A DNA stretch of 5,876 bases from Aquificaceae bacterium (GTDB lineage Bacteria > Aquificota > Aquificia > Aquificales > Aquificaceae). The position numbers were made by a program, and so were the translations under genes. Positions 1 through 5,810 of this stretch are shown piece by piece. The stretch is taken from positions 1 through 5,876 of the forward strand of contig WFYM01000049.1 of the NCBI GenBank assembly GCA_015490115.1, in the 5' to 3' direction. The stretch's first letter is position 1. The number at the start of each line of letters is the position of its first letter. A model generated the notes under the pieces. That model saw nothing but the letters and a program-made list of their open reading frames with translations, made no database searches and was not told where the DNA came from.

Positions 1-877
1 GCAGTATCCCCTCCTCTATCTTGTGGATCACCTTGTCGCTCAGCTTCAGAAAGGATATCAAAGGGAAGCTGAAGCTCCTCGAGAGGGCAAGACCAGCTGT
101 GAAAGCTCCCAAGATCTCCGGGGAGCCGAACCTGTAGGCTACGTGTCCGGTAAAGAGGACGAGGGCGAGTATGGCGGAAGGTATTATGTCAACGTCCTTT
201 AGCTTGTCAACGGTGAAGGATATGAACTTCGCCAAAGCCCTAGCTATGAAGGGGGCTACGAGGAAGAAAACGGCTATGTCGAGGACGAGCCTTCCCGTAG
301 CTTCGAGGTTCACCGTCTTCGTCTTGGAGAACTCGTAGAGGGCTGCGAGTATGACTACACCGAGGACGTCGTCGAGGACCGCTGCTCCGAGGACTATCTG
401 GGCGAACCTGTCTTTGTGCTTTCCCAGATCGGTGAGGACCCTTACCGTTATCCCTATACTTGTTGCTGTGAGTGCGCCTCCCACGAAGAGAGAGCTGATA
501 AGGGGAAGGTCGAAGAGGTAGTAGGAGACCACAAAACCACCGACAAAGGGAAGGAAAGCTCCGAAAAAGGCTACCGCTATAGACCAGATCCCTACCCTCA
601 CGAGGGTCTGTATGTCCGCTTCGAGTCCCGCCTGAAAGAGGAGCAGAATGACTCCGAGTTCGGCGAGGACCTTTATAGCTTCGCTCAGGGGTATTATCCC
701 GAGAAGGGACTGTCCGAGGACTATCCCCGCGAAGACCTCTCCGAGGACAGGAGGTATGCCGAGCCTCTTGAATATGGTCCCGAAGGTCTTTCCCGCTATC
801 AGTATGATCGCTATGTGGAGAAATAGTGTGTGTATGTCAACGTCCGCCACCGAAGTTGTAGGACCCCCAGCAGCCAT
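1..877 (-). CDS. CPA2-family cation/proton antiporter (NapA-like), C-terminus cut by window edge
   Basis: Inner-membrane antiporter that would exchange Na+ (or K+) for protons. Only the first 292 codons are present; the reading frame runs off the left edge without a stop. What is visible: a chain of hydrophobic helices, an early motif FKRLGIPPVLGEVFAGIVLG (residues 36-55) typical of CPA2 exchangers, TATSIGIT (137-144) and the Asp-Asp pair D169-D170 in AAVLDDVLGVV. In NapA-type exchangers TATS(V/I)GIT and DD line the ion site, and DD rather than ND is associated with electrogenic exchange; that ion stoichiometry is inference here. The ATG at 877 has no Shine-Dalgarno but lies just after a TATAAAAT box. 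A GTG at 850 (codon 10), with a weak GGGGGT 12 nt upstream, is an alternative start. Divergent from murC. A Kef-type K+ channel is less likely because a canonical TATSxGIT/DD core is present. Confidence 0.88.
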   Translation of the reverse strand, partial: MAAGGPTTSVADVDIHTLFLHIAIILIAGKTFGTIFKRLGIPPVLGEVFAGIVLGQSLLGIIPLSEAIKVLAELGVILLLFQAGLEADIQTLVRVGIWSIAVAFFGAFLPFVGGFVVSYYLFDLPLISSLFVGGALTATSIGITVRVLTDLGKHKDRFAQIVLGAAVLDDVLGVVILAALYEFSKTKTVNLEATGRLVLDIAVFFLVAPFIARALAKFISFTVDKLKDVDIIPSAILALVLFTGHVAYRFGSPEILGAFTAGLALSRSFSFPLISFLKLSDKVIHKIEEGIL

Positions 878-897
878 GGGTTAGTATTTTATACGAC
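878..897. promoter_or_regulatory. Divergent promoter region between antiporter and murC with symmetric -10 box
   Basis: The 20-bp gap is centred on GTATTTTATAC (884-894), an inverted repeat that offers a -10-like box on each strand: TATTTTAT (885-892) toward murC and TATAAAAT (893-886) toward the antiporter. No convincing -35 is seen on either side; any -35 would lie inside the opposite gene. From these boxes the expected transcription starts fall at or within a few bases of the ATG of each gene, so both messages could be leaderless. No Shine-Dalgarno is present for murC. This is inference from sequence; transcription starts are not known. Confidence 0.5.
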
Positions 898-2262
898 ATG
901 CTGAGGGAAAAGATAAGGAAAGTCCACTTCGTCGGCATAGGCGGTATAGGGATGAGCGGTATAGCACGGATACTGATAGAGATGGGATACGAGGTTTCGG
1001 GTTCGGACATAAAGGAGAACGAGAACACGGAAACGCTCAGGAAAAAAGGAGCCAAGATCTACATAGGTCACTCGGAGGAGAACTTGGACGAGAAGGTTCA
1101 GGTGGTTGTTTACTCCTCAGCTGTAGGTGAGGACAACCCCGAGATAAGGAAGGCGAAGAGGCTCGGCATCCCGGTAATACCGAGGGGTGAGATGCTGGCG
1201 GAGCTTTTCAAGCTAAAGGAGGGTATAGCTGTCAGCGGTTCCCACGGAAAGACCACGACCACCTCCATGATAGCTCACATACTTGAAGAGACCGGGTTCG
1301 ACCCTACAGTCCTCATAGGTGGCATACTCCACAGGCTCGGTGGAAACGCAAAGCTCGGAAAAGGAGACCTTCTCGTCTCCGAGGCGGACGAGAGCGACGG
1401 CTCCTTTCTGAAACTCTCACCCGTGGTCGCGGTGATCACGAACGTGGACAGGGAACACCTCGACTTTTACGGGAACATAAAGAAGATAAAGGAAGCTTTC
1501 CTCAGGTTTGCGGACTCCGTCCCTTTTTACGGTTTTTGCGTTGCGAACGGGGACGACAAGAATGTCCTCCAGATAGCAGGGAAGGTAAGGAAGCGCCTCT
1601 TACTCTTCGGAACCGGCGGAAGCGCTCACGTGAGGGGGGTGAACCTATCCGTTGAGGAGGGAAGGTACAGGTTCGAGGTTTACGTGAAGGGTAAAAAGCT
1701 CGGTTCGGTGTCCCTCAGCATACCGGGTAGGCACAACGTCCTCAACGCCCTCGCAGCCATGACCACATGTCTTGAGCTTGGTGTAAGCTTCAGGGAAATA
1801 GCAAAAGCACTCGAGAGTTTCAAGAACCCCAAAAGGAGGATGGAGCTGAAGGGCTACTATAAGGGGTCTCCCGTATACGACGACTACGGTCACCACCCGA
1901 CCGAGATGAGGGCTGTGATAGAATCCATCAGGGAGCTTTACCCGAAGAGGAAGCTACTCCTTATCTTCCAGCCCCACAGGTTCTCAAGAACTCACCTTCT
2001 CTTCGACGAGTTCGTTAAGGTCCTGAAGCTCCCTGATGTCTCCGTCGTGACGGAGATATACCCGGCTGGAGAGAAGAACCTCTACGGTGTTAGCGGGAGA
2101 TCCCTTGCAGAGAGGGCTGGGGTTTTCTTCGCGGAGGAGGAGGAGAGGATCTTCGAATTTGTTGAGAGGTTCGGGAAAGACTCGGTGGTCCTCTTCATGG
2201 GTGCGGGGGACATAACGAAGGTGTGCGAGAAGCTCCTCAAAACTTCAGCGTCTCGAAGGTAA
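898..2262 (+). CDS. murC: UDP-N-acetylmuramate--L-alanine ligase MurC
   Basis: Cytoplasmic Mur ligase that joins L-alanine to UDP-N-acetylmuramic acid using ATP, the first amino-acid addition in peptidoglycan precursor synthesis. The 454-residue length is normal for MurC. Domains in order: N-terminal UDP-binding Rossmann domain with HFVGIGGIGMSGIA (10-23) and SGSD (34-37); central ATPase domain with P-loop GSHGKTTTT (114-122), SEADESDGSF (161-170) and NVDREHLDFYG (182-192); C-terminal Mur domain with PGRHNVLNALAA (277-288), YDDYGHHPTE (327-336), FQPHRFSRT (357-365) and MGAGDI (434-439). All motifs expected of MurC are present. ATG 898 is the only sensible start: the Gly-rich loop begins twelve residues later and no other start codon precedes it in frame. 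It lacks a Shine-Dalgarno. It stands alone here with no neighbouring mur genes, divergent from an antiporter, and its last 26 bp overlap the convergent pseudopilin gene. Confidence 0.97.
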   Translation: MLREKIRKVHFVGIGGIGMSGIARILIEMGYEVSGSDIKENENTETLRKKGAKIYIGHSEENLDEKVQVVVYSSAVGEDNPEIRKAKRLGIPVIPRGEMLAELFKLKEGIAVSGSHGKTTTTSMIAHILEETGFDPTVLIGGILHRLGGNAKLGKGDLLVSEADESDGSFLKLSPVVAVITNVDREHLDFYGNIKKIKEAFLRFADSVPFYGFCVANGDDKNVLQIAGKVRKRLLLFGTGGSAHVRGVNLSVEEGRYRFEVYVKGKKLGSVSLSIPGRHNVLNALAAMTTCLELGVSFREIAKALESFKNPKRRMELKGYYKGSPVYDDYGHHPTEMRAVIESIRELYPKRKLLLIFQPHRFSRTHLLFDEFVKVLKLPDVSVVTEIYPAGEKNLYGVSGRSLAERAGVFFAEEEERIFEFVERFGKDSVVLFMGAGDITKVCEKLLKTSASRR

Positions 2263-2731
2263 AAACCAAGTCGTCTACGTATACCCTCACAGCGTCGGGG
2301 AGACCGTCGTAGGCTGGAAATTCCCTACCCTTCTCGACGGCGACCACCCTAAACTCTTCGAACCTCCCTATCCTTATACCTTCGCCCTCTGTCGCGTATA
2401 TCTCCCTCGAGAGGTCGGGATCTTCGAAGTAGAGAAGCTCCCCTTCCCTGAAGACGTAAGCACACCTCACGATTCCGGGGAAGTAGTCCCCTCCCGAGGT
2501 CACCATATAGATGGCGTCCCCCTCTACGTATACCCTCTCCGCACCGAAGACCTTCCTCTCCATGTCCCAGAAGAGGTTGGCGAGGAGAGAGAGTCTCTCA
2601 GCCCTCTCCTCGACGGAGAGGCTCGAACTCACACCCCTCGAAAAGAGAAAAACAGCCAAGGAGACGGAAACACCAAGGAGTATAAGAACTACTAAGACTT
2701 CAGCGAGGGTAAATCCCCCTCTTGACCTCAT
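2237..2731 (-). CDS. Type II secretion minor pseudopilin, GspJ-like
   Basis: A 164-residue class III prepilin-like protein, probably a minor pseudopilin at the tip of the type II secretion pseudopilus. The N-terminus MRSRGG|FTLAEV has a short basic leader, a prepilin-peptidase site after G6, Phe at +1 and the conserved Glu at +5 (E11), followed by a hydrophobic helix to about residue 30. The rest is soluble: GDAIYMVTSGG, CAYVFREGELLYFEDP and a C-terminal LPDAVRVYV strand resembling the GspJ pattern, hence the call; GspH or another minor pseudopilin remains possible. The ATG at 2731 is chosen because it leaves a normal six-residue leader. The frame is open further upstream to 2818, but that would embed the leader deep in the protein and overlap the previous gene by over 100 bp. 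The start overlaps the end of the GspI-like gene by 32 bp with no clear Shine-Dalgarno, suggesting translational coupling. Its stop lies inside the 3' end of murC. Confidence 0.8.
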   Translation of the reverse strand: MRSRGGFTLAEVLVVLILLGVSVSLAVFLFSRGVSSSLSVEERAERLSLLANLFWDMERKVFGAERVYVEGDAIYMVTSGGDYFPGIVRCAYVFREGELLYFEDPDLSREIYATEGEGIRIGRFEEFRVVAVEKGREFPAYDGLPDAVRVYVDDLVFTFETLKF

Positions 2732-3002
2732 ATCTGACGAAGTGGATATCACCCAAGGAGTAGACAACTTCTTTGGCGTTGGGATAGTCGGGAAGGTCGC
2801 TCCTTTCCACAACAACACCCTCCAGATCCCCCTCCTTCAGCTTCCTGTCGAGGAGGAATATCTTTTTGAGCTTCTCCTCAGAGGAGGAGACCTCCTTCAG
2901 AGCGTAGCTCAGGATCTCGACAAGGGTCGTGAAGGCGACAGCTATGATCGTGAGGGCTACGACCACCTCGACCAAGGTAAATCCTTTATATCTTCCAGAC
3001 AT
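2700..3002 (-). CDS. Type II secretion minor pseudopilin, GspI-like
   Basis: A 100-residue pseudopilin. MSGRYKG|FTLVEV gives a basic seven-residue leader, cleavage after G7, Phe +1 and Glu +5 (E12), then the hydrophobic helix VVALTIIAVAFTTLVEIL. The short length, the VVAL-type helix and the position directly after gspG fit GspI, which is normally one of the smallest minor pseudopilins; the globular part is brief (KLKEGDLEGV onward). The ATG at 3002 is preferred because GGAGG (3016-3012) sits 9 nt upstream; a GTG at 3029 in the same frame would add nine residues but has no ribosome site. The start overlaps the end of gspG by 17 bp. GspI/GspJ/GspK normally form the tip complex on GspG; no GspH or GspK is seen in the window. 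Confidence 0.8.
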   Translation of the reverse strand: MSGRYKGFTLVEVVVALTIIAVAFTTLVEILSYALKEVSSSEEKLKKIFLLDRKLKEGDLEGVVVERSDLPDYPNAKEVVYSLGDIHFVRYEVKRGIYPR

Positions 3003-3552
3003 CAATGTCGTCCTCCGTCCCCTCCTCACCGTCGGGTCCGAGGGACTTGAGTTCGAAGGGGTTGTTCACACCGGGGGATATGTATATGAAGTCCCTACCC
3101 CAAGCGTCCTTGGGAACCTTGTCCAGATACTTCCTCCACCTCTTGGGTATGGGCGGGGTTGTGGGTTTTTCTACGAGGGCTTTCAGCCCCTGCTGTGTGG
3201 TGGGATAGAAGCCGTTGTCGAGCTTATACTGTTCGAGGGCGTTCTTTATAGCCTTCATCTGGACCTTCGTCTGCTCTATCCTCGCCTCGTCCACCCTTCC
3301 CGTGACCCTCGGGACTATTATCGCAGCGAGGAGTCCTATTATTATGAGGACCACGAGGACCTCTATAAGTGTGAAGCCCCTCCTCGAATACTTCTCCTCC
3401 AGCTTTTTCTCGACCTTCTTGAGGAACTTACTGTAGAGAGCTTGAGAAACGAGGACGACGGTGACGAGGAAGGGTATACCGACGAGGAAAGCAAGGACGA
3501 GAACCTTCAAAAACCAAAGGACGAAATTCCAGAGGCTCACCTCCTGCTCCAT
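2986..3552 (-). CDS. gspG: Type II secretion major pseudopilin GspG with a long N-terminal membrane extension
   Basis: Major pseudopilin, the repeating subunit of the type II secretion pseudopilus in the inner membrane and periplasm. The mature part is typical: FTLIEVLVVLIIIGLLAAII begins after G59 with Glu at +5 (E64), followed by YPTTQQGLKALVEKP, YLDKVPKDAWG and, near the end, a Gly/Asp-rich segment GPDGEEGTEDDIDVW that matches the calcium-binding loop of GspG. The mature length of 129 residues is normal. The odd part is residues 1-59. A usual GspG leader is about 5-10 residues; here it holds a hydrophobic segment (about 8-37) and a basic linker KKVEKKLEEKYSRRG before the cleavage site. The start is well supported: AGGAGGT lies 6 nt upstream of ATG 3552 and no ATG, GTG or TTG codon lies near the prepilin motif. 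It follows leuS' closely, the ribosome site overlapping the leuS' stop. Confidence 0.93.
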   Translation of the reverse strand: MEQEVSLWNFVLWFLKVLVLAFLVGIPFLVTVVLVSQALYSKFLKKVEKKLEEKYSRRGFTLIEVLVVLIIIGLLAAIIVPRVTGRVDEARIEQTKVQMKAIKNALEQYKLDNGFYPTTQQGLKALVEKPTTPPIPKRWRKYLDKVPKDAWGRDFIYISPGVNNPFELKSLGPDGEEGTEDDIDVWKI

Positions 3553-3557
3553 AACTT

Positions 3558-3565
3558 AACCTCCT
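3558..3565 (-). promoter_or_regulatory. Strong ribosome binding site of gspG
   Basis: AGGAGGTT on the minus strand, near-perfect complement to the 16S 3' end, 6-7 nt before ATG 3552 and overlapping the TAG stop of leuS' (3564-3566). It fixes the start of the N-terminally extended GspG and implies coupled translation with leuS'. It also shows that this genome uses Shine-Dalgarno starts inside operons, unlike the first genes of its divergent units. Confidence 0.85.
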
Positions 3566-4430
3566 AAGAGACCACTATGTTTATCAGCTTGTTAGGAACG
3601 TAAATTACCTTCCTTATTTCCTTCCCCTTCGTGTATCCCTTTACCCTTTCGTTCTCGAGGGCTAACTTCTTTGCGGTCTCTTCGTCCGCACCGAAGGGGA
3701 CTTTTATCCTCGCCCTTACTTTGCCGTTCACCTGAACGGGTATCTCGACCTCCTCTACTTTTAGAGCCTCCTCGTCGGGTTCTGGGAAACTCTCTTCGGA
3801 AACCAAAGTCTCTTTTCCTATACAGCTCCAAAGCTCCTCGCATACGTGGGGTGTTATAGGAGCGAGGAGCAGGAGCAGGGTCTCCACACCCTCCTTCAGG
3901 ACCTTCCAGTCCGCTTCCTCCTTAGGTTCGAACTCGGAGAGGTCTCCGAATAGCTTCATTACTTTGGCTATTGCTGTGTTGAACTGGAAGTCCTTTTCCA
4001 TGTCTTCGAGGTAGCCCTTTACGGTCTCGTGGATCCTTCTCCTGAGGTCTTTCGCCCTTCCCCGAAGGCTTCTTAGCTCCTCTTTCGTGTAGGTCACACC
4101 TTTTAGCTTATCCGCCCTCTCCGTTACGAAGTTCCAAAGCCTGTTTAAAAACCTGTAAGCTCCCCTTATGCCCTCCTCCGTCCACTCGAAGTCCTGCTCG
4201 GGAGGTGCTGCGAAGAGGATGTAGAGCCTTACCGTGTCCGCTCCGTATCTTTCGACAGCCTCCTCCGGATCTACAACGTTCCCTTTTGACTTGGACATCT
4301 TCGCGGACTCTCCTATCTCAGCTTCGAGTTTTGTAAGGACCTCTTTCGATACGCCGAGGTTCTCGAACAGGAGGGAGGCGTTGTCGCCTATAGATATCTG
4401 GTTCTCCTTCAGGAACTCACCTATCCTCAT
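3564..4430 (-). CDS. leuS': Leucyl-tRNA synthetase beta subunit (split LeuRS)
   Basis: C-terminal part of a class I leucyl-tRNA synthetase encoded as a separate gene. The protein of 288 residues has the catalytic signature KMSKSKGN (44-51), followed by VVDPEEAVERYGADTVRLYI, the helical anticodon-binding region (about 90-210, including FLNRLWNF, LLLLLAPITPHVCEELW) and the LeuRS C-terminal motif VQVNGKVRARIKVP with the end KVIYVPNKLINIVV. The HIGH motif, most of the Rossmann fold and the editing domain are absent and must come from an alpha subunit elsewhere. Aquifex aeolicus LeuRS is an established alpha/beta heterodimer with a beta chain of 289 residues, so this is a natural subunit rather than a truncated pseudogene. 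Residues 1-43 do not look like the usual LeuRS sequence before KMSKS and may serve subunit contact. The ATG follows a perfect TATAAT by 9 nt with no Shine-Dalgarno. First gene of the unit that continues into gspG. Confidence 0.95.
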   Translation of the reverse strand: MRIGEFLKENQISIGDNASLLFENLGVSKEVLTKLEAEIGESAKMSKSKGNVVDPEEAVERYGADTVRLYILFAAPPEQDFEWTEEGIRGAYRFLNRLWNFVTERADKLKGVTYTKEELRSLRGRAKDLRRRIHETVKGYLEDMEKDFQFNTAIAKVMKLFGDLSEFEPKEEADWKVLKEGVETLLLLLAPITPHVCEELWSCIGKETLVSEESFPEPDEEALKVEEVEIPVQVNGKVRARIKVPFGADEETAKKLALENERVKGYTKGKEIRKVIYVPNKLINIVVS

Positions 4431-4451
4431 CAGGATAAAATTATACCTGCG
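4431..4451. promoter_or_regulatory. Divergent promoter region between leuS' and kdsB with overlapping -10 boxes
   Basis: The 21-bp gap contains GATAAAATTATACC. On the minus strand it reads a perfect TATAAT (4445-4440), 9 nt before the leuS' ATG. On the plus strand it reads TAAAAT (4436-4441), 10 nt before the kdsB GTG. The two boxes overlap, so only one polymerase could engage at a time. Candidate -35 matches are poor (ACTACA at 4468-4463 for leuS', nothing for kdsB). Predicted transcript starts fall within about 0-4 nt of the start codons; neither gene has a Shine-Dalgarno. Confidence 0.55.
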
Positions 4452-5156
4452 GTGAAGAGGGCTGTAGTCATACCAGCCAGATTAAGATCAACGAGGCTCC
4501 CGAAGAAGCCCCTAAGAAGAATAAAAGGGAAACCCCTCATCAGGTGGGTCGTCGAGAGGTGCCTTTCCCTCGGGGAGAGGGTCATATTGGCGACCGATTC
4601 TGAAGAGGTGGCTAAGGTAGTTTCCGACCTTCCGGTTGAGATATTCATAACACCCTCCGATCTTCCCTCCGGGACGGACAGGGTAGCCTACGTGGTGAGG
4701 GAGCTGGACTTGGATCTAGTCATAAACCATCAGGGGGACGAACCCTTCGCATACAAAGAAGACGCAGAGAGGATATTCCGCACCCTCGAAGAGGACCCAG
4801 TCGTTACCCTCGCCCTCCACGATCCCGAAGCCCTGAACAGACCTGAGGATGTCAAGGTAGTCCTCGACAAGGAAGGGAAAGCCCTTTACTTTTCGAGGGC
4901 ACCCATACCCTATCCGAGGGGTGAGCTGAAACCCCCTTATCCCTTAAAGCACGTTGGCATATACGGCTTCAGGAGAGAGGCGATCCTCAGGTTCGTTTCC
5001 ATGAAAAAAGAGATCCTCGAGGAGATAGAAGGTCTCGAACAGCTGAGGCTTCTTGCAAGCGGTATACCTATTAAAGTCCTCATAACTGAAAACTTCTACC
5101 ACGGCGTGGACACGGAGGAGGACTTAAGGGTAGTTGAGTCTCTCCTGAAGACTTAA
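4452..5156 (+). CDS. kdsB: 3-deoxy-manno-octulosonate cytidylyltransferase KdsB
   Basis: Cytoplasmic CMP-Kdo synthetase: it activates Kdo with CTP to CMP-Kdo for transfer to lipid A, an essential LPS step. The 234 residues match the compact Aquifex-type enzyme (E. coli KdsB is slightly longer). Visible motifs: nucleotide-binding IPARLRSTRLPKKPL (7-21), KPLIRWVVE (27-35), LATDSEEV (46-53), LPSGTDR (71-77), NHQGDEP (92-98, with Asp96 a probable Mg2+ ligand), YFSRAPIPYPRG (146-157), KHVGIYGFRREA (166-177), EGLEQLRLL (193-201) and GVDTEEDL (218-225, Asp220 the second probable metal ligand). The start is GTG 4452; the first strand of the fold (AVVIPAR) begins at residue 4, so little room exists for another start. 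No Shine-Dalgarno is present. Divergent from leuS'. The gene stops 36 bp before the end of a convergent small ORF, and no clear terminator hairpin with a T-run is seen there. Confidence 0.96.
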   Translation: MKRAVVIPARLRSTRLPKKPLRRIKGKPLIRWVVERCLSLGERVILATDSEEVAKVVSDLPVEIFITPSDLPSGTDRVAYVVRELDLDLVINHQGDEPFAYKEDAERIFRTLEEDPVVTLALHDPEALNRPEDVKVVLDKEGKALYFSRAPIPYPRGELKPPYPLKHVGIYGFRREAILRFVSMKKEILEEIEGLEQLRLLASGIPIKVLITENFYHGVDTEEDLRVVESLLKT

Positions 5157-5192
5157 TAATCATTGTAGATCTTGCAAGAAGAGAACCTGTAT

Positions 5193-5447
5193 TTAGGATT
5201 GTTCCCAAAACACAGCAGGATACCTCCCCGAATTTTCAAATTCCCTCCAGCTTATTTCGTTCAGAACCTTAGAGATTATCCTGCCTACCGGATACTTATC
5301 AGCGTCCTTCGTGAGCTTTACCCTTATCCCGAGGTCAGCCTCAACATCTTCGGGAAGTTCGGTCAGTACTTCCACGTCTTCTACAAAAGGTAGCTCCTTT
5401 ATCTTTTCAAGAACCTCGGAGATCCATTCTACCTTTAACAACTTCAA
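5193..5447 (-). CDS. Small protein of unknown function (84 aa) next to CRISPR leader
   Basis: I do not recognise this family. The frame is open for 84 codons from a TTG at 5447 to TAA at 5193. The product is acidic with thermophile-like composition: an amphipathic N-terminal segment (VEWISEVLEKIKELPFVEDV), a central beta-like stretch (ADLGIRVKLTKD), a second helix (VGRIISKVLNEI) and an aromatic end (YPAVFWEQS). Codon use and hydrophobic patterning look like a real protein. The start is uncertain: no ATG exists, the TTG has no well-spaced ribosome site, and the N-terminus overlaps a 46-codon frame (5407-5547) by 41 bp. It converges on kdsB. It may be the intact 3' gene of a small two-gene unit or the tail of a decayed longer gene. 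No nucleotidyltransferase (GSxxxG...DxD), PIN or Cas motif is seen. Confidence 0.5.
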   Translation of the reverse strand: MKLLKVEWISEVLEKIKELPFVEDVEVLTELPEDVEADLGIRVKLTKDADKYPVGRIISKVLNEISWREFENSGRYPAVFWEQS

Positions 5448-5547
5448 ACACCTTCTTCACAAGAGAAAGATAATCTCCCAGCATCTCTATGTCAAAGCTA
5501 TCCAGTCCTTTACTACACTCTGAAAAGCTTATCTTGACATCTTCCAA
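5407..5547 (-). pseudogene. Possible gene remnant or small ORF (46 codons), unknown
   Basis: A short minus-strand frame from TTG 5547 to TGA 5407, reading EDVKISFSECSKGLD, then FDIEMLGDYLSLVKKVFEVV with a regular helical heptad-like pattern, ending MDLRGS. The helical segment looks protein-like, but the frame is blocked upstream by a stop just before the TTG, and protein-like text appears in neighbouring frames farther upstream (for example LSEVPVFDRW, about 5576-5545). This suggests the C-terminal part of a gene broken by frameshifts, overlapping the start of the 84-codon ORF in a way typical of coupled gene pairs. Function unknown; it could also be chance. Confidence 0.25.
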
Positions 5548-5740
5548 CGATCAAATACAGGAACTTCGGAAAGTCTCCTACGGGAGGAGGTCTACATATC
5601 CTTCGTAGGGGAGAGGTGATATTCGTGATACTTGTATAAAAGAAAATAGGAGTGAACAAGCCTTCACACAAGGACTTTATACTCCAACTCTATCAAGGCT
5701 TCTGTCTACCCTCCGGGATTTTCGCAAGATCAGAGGTGGA
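5548..5740. other. Intergenic stretch without a supportable gene
   Basis: Between the small ORFs and the CRISPR leader, both strands hold only short open pieces with no start codon plus well-spaced ribosome site. Minus-strand pieces such as ALIELEYKVLV (5700-5670 region) and plus-strand pieces such as LLREEVYISFVGER (5574-5620 region) look protein-like but end quickly. The stretch also holds an inverted repeat TCTCCTACG (5574-5582) with CGTAGGGGAGA (5604-5614). It may be debris of lost genes; I cannot assign anything. Confidence 0.4.
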
Positions 5741-5757
5741 CGGAAAATAAATTCAAC

Positions 5758-5786
5758 TTGACACACCTAAAAACAAAACATAAAAT
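5758..5786 (+). promoter_or_regulatory. Promoter of the CRISPR array
   Basis: TTGACA (5758-5763), exactly consensus for -35, a 17-bp A-rich spacer, then TAAAAT (5781-5786), a one-mismatch -10. This is by far the best sigma70-type promoter in the window. Transcription should start near 5792-5794 and enter the first repeat about 53 nt later. Its rightward direction agrees with the orientation of the repeat. Confidence 0.82.
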
Positions 5787-5792
5787 TTTCAC

Positions 5793-5810
5793 ATAGCCTT
5801 ACGGGGCTAT
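5793..5810 (+). other. Hairpin at the predicted 5' end of the CRISPR leader transcript
   Basis: ATAGCC (5793-5798) and GGCTAT (5805-5810) form a perfect 6-bp stem around the loop TTACGG. The stem begins at the expected transcription start. It is not followed by a T-run, so it is not a terminator. A role in protecting the transcript 5' end, or as a DNA inverted repeat bound during spacer insertion, is conjecture. Confidence 0.5.

Noticed and set aside
416..826. 136-codon plus-strand open frame
   Set aside because: It is the antisense of the antiporter, whose minus-strand frame has clear CPA2 motifs (TATSIGIT, DD). The plus-strand product is low-complexity, rich in Glu, Tyr and Asp, with no domain.
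2732..2818. Longer start for the GspJ-like gene at 2818
   Set aside because: It would add 29 residues before a normal six-residue prepilin leader, overlap the GspI-like gene by more than 100 bp, and has no ribosome site.
2511..3050. 179-codon plus-strand open frame
   Set aside because: Antisense to both minor pseudopilins; no recognisable motif and no ribosome site.
2986..3552. Type IV pilus major pilin instead of GspG
   Set aside because: The YPTTQQGLKALVEKP, VPKDAWG and C-terminal Gly/Asp calcium-loop motifs are specific to GspG, and two minor pseudopilins follow in the same operon.
2929..3567. 212-codon plus-strand open frame
   Set aside because: It lies antisense to gspG and the GspI-like gene, which have unmistakable prepilin motifs. 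The antisense frame stays open only because of biased codon use.
3564..4430. leuS' as a truncated pseudogene
   Set aside because: The 288-residue length and start just before KMSKS match the natural beta subunit of split LeuRS in Aquifex, the frame is intact, and a promoter-like TATAAT precedes it.
5170..5179. Perfect palindrome TCTTGCAAGA between kdsB and the small ORF
   Set aside because: Ten bases with no loop and no T-run cannot make an intrinsic terminator, and a palindrome this short is expected by chance.
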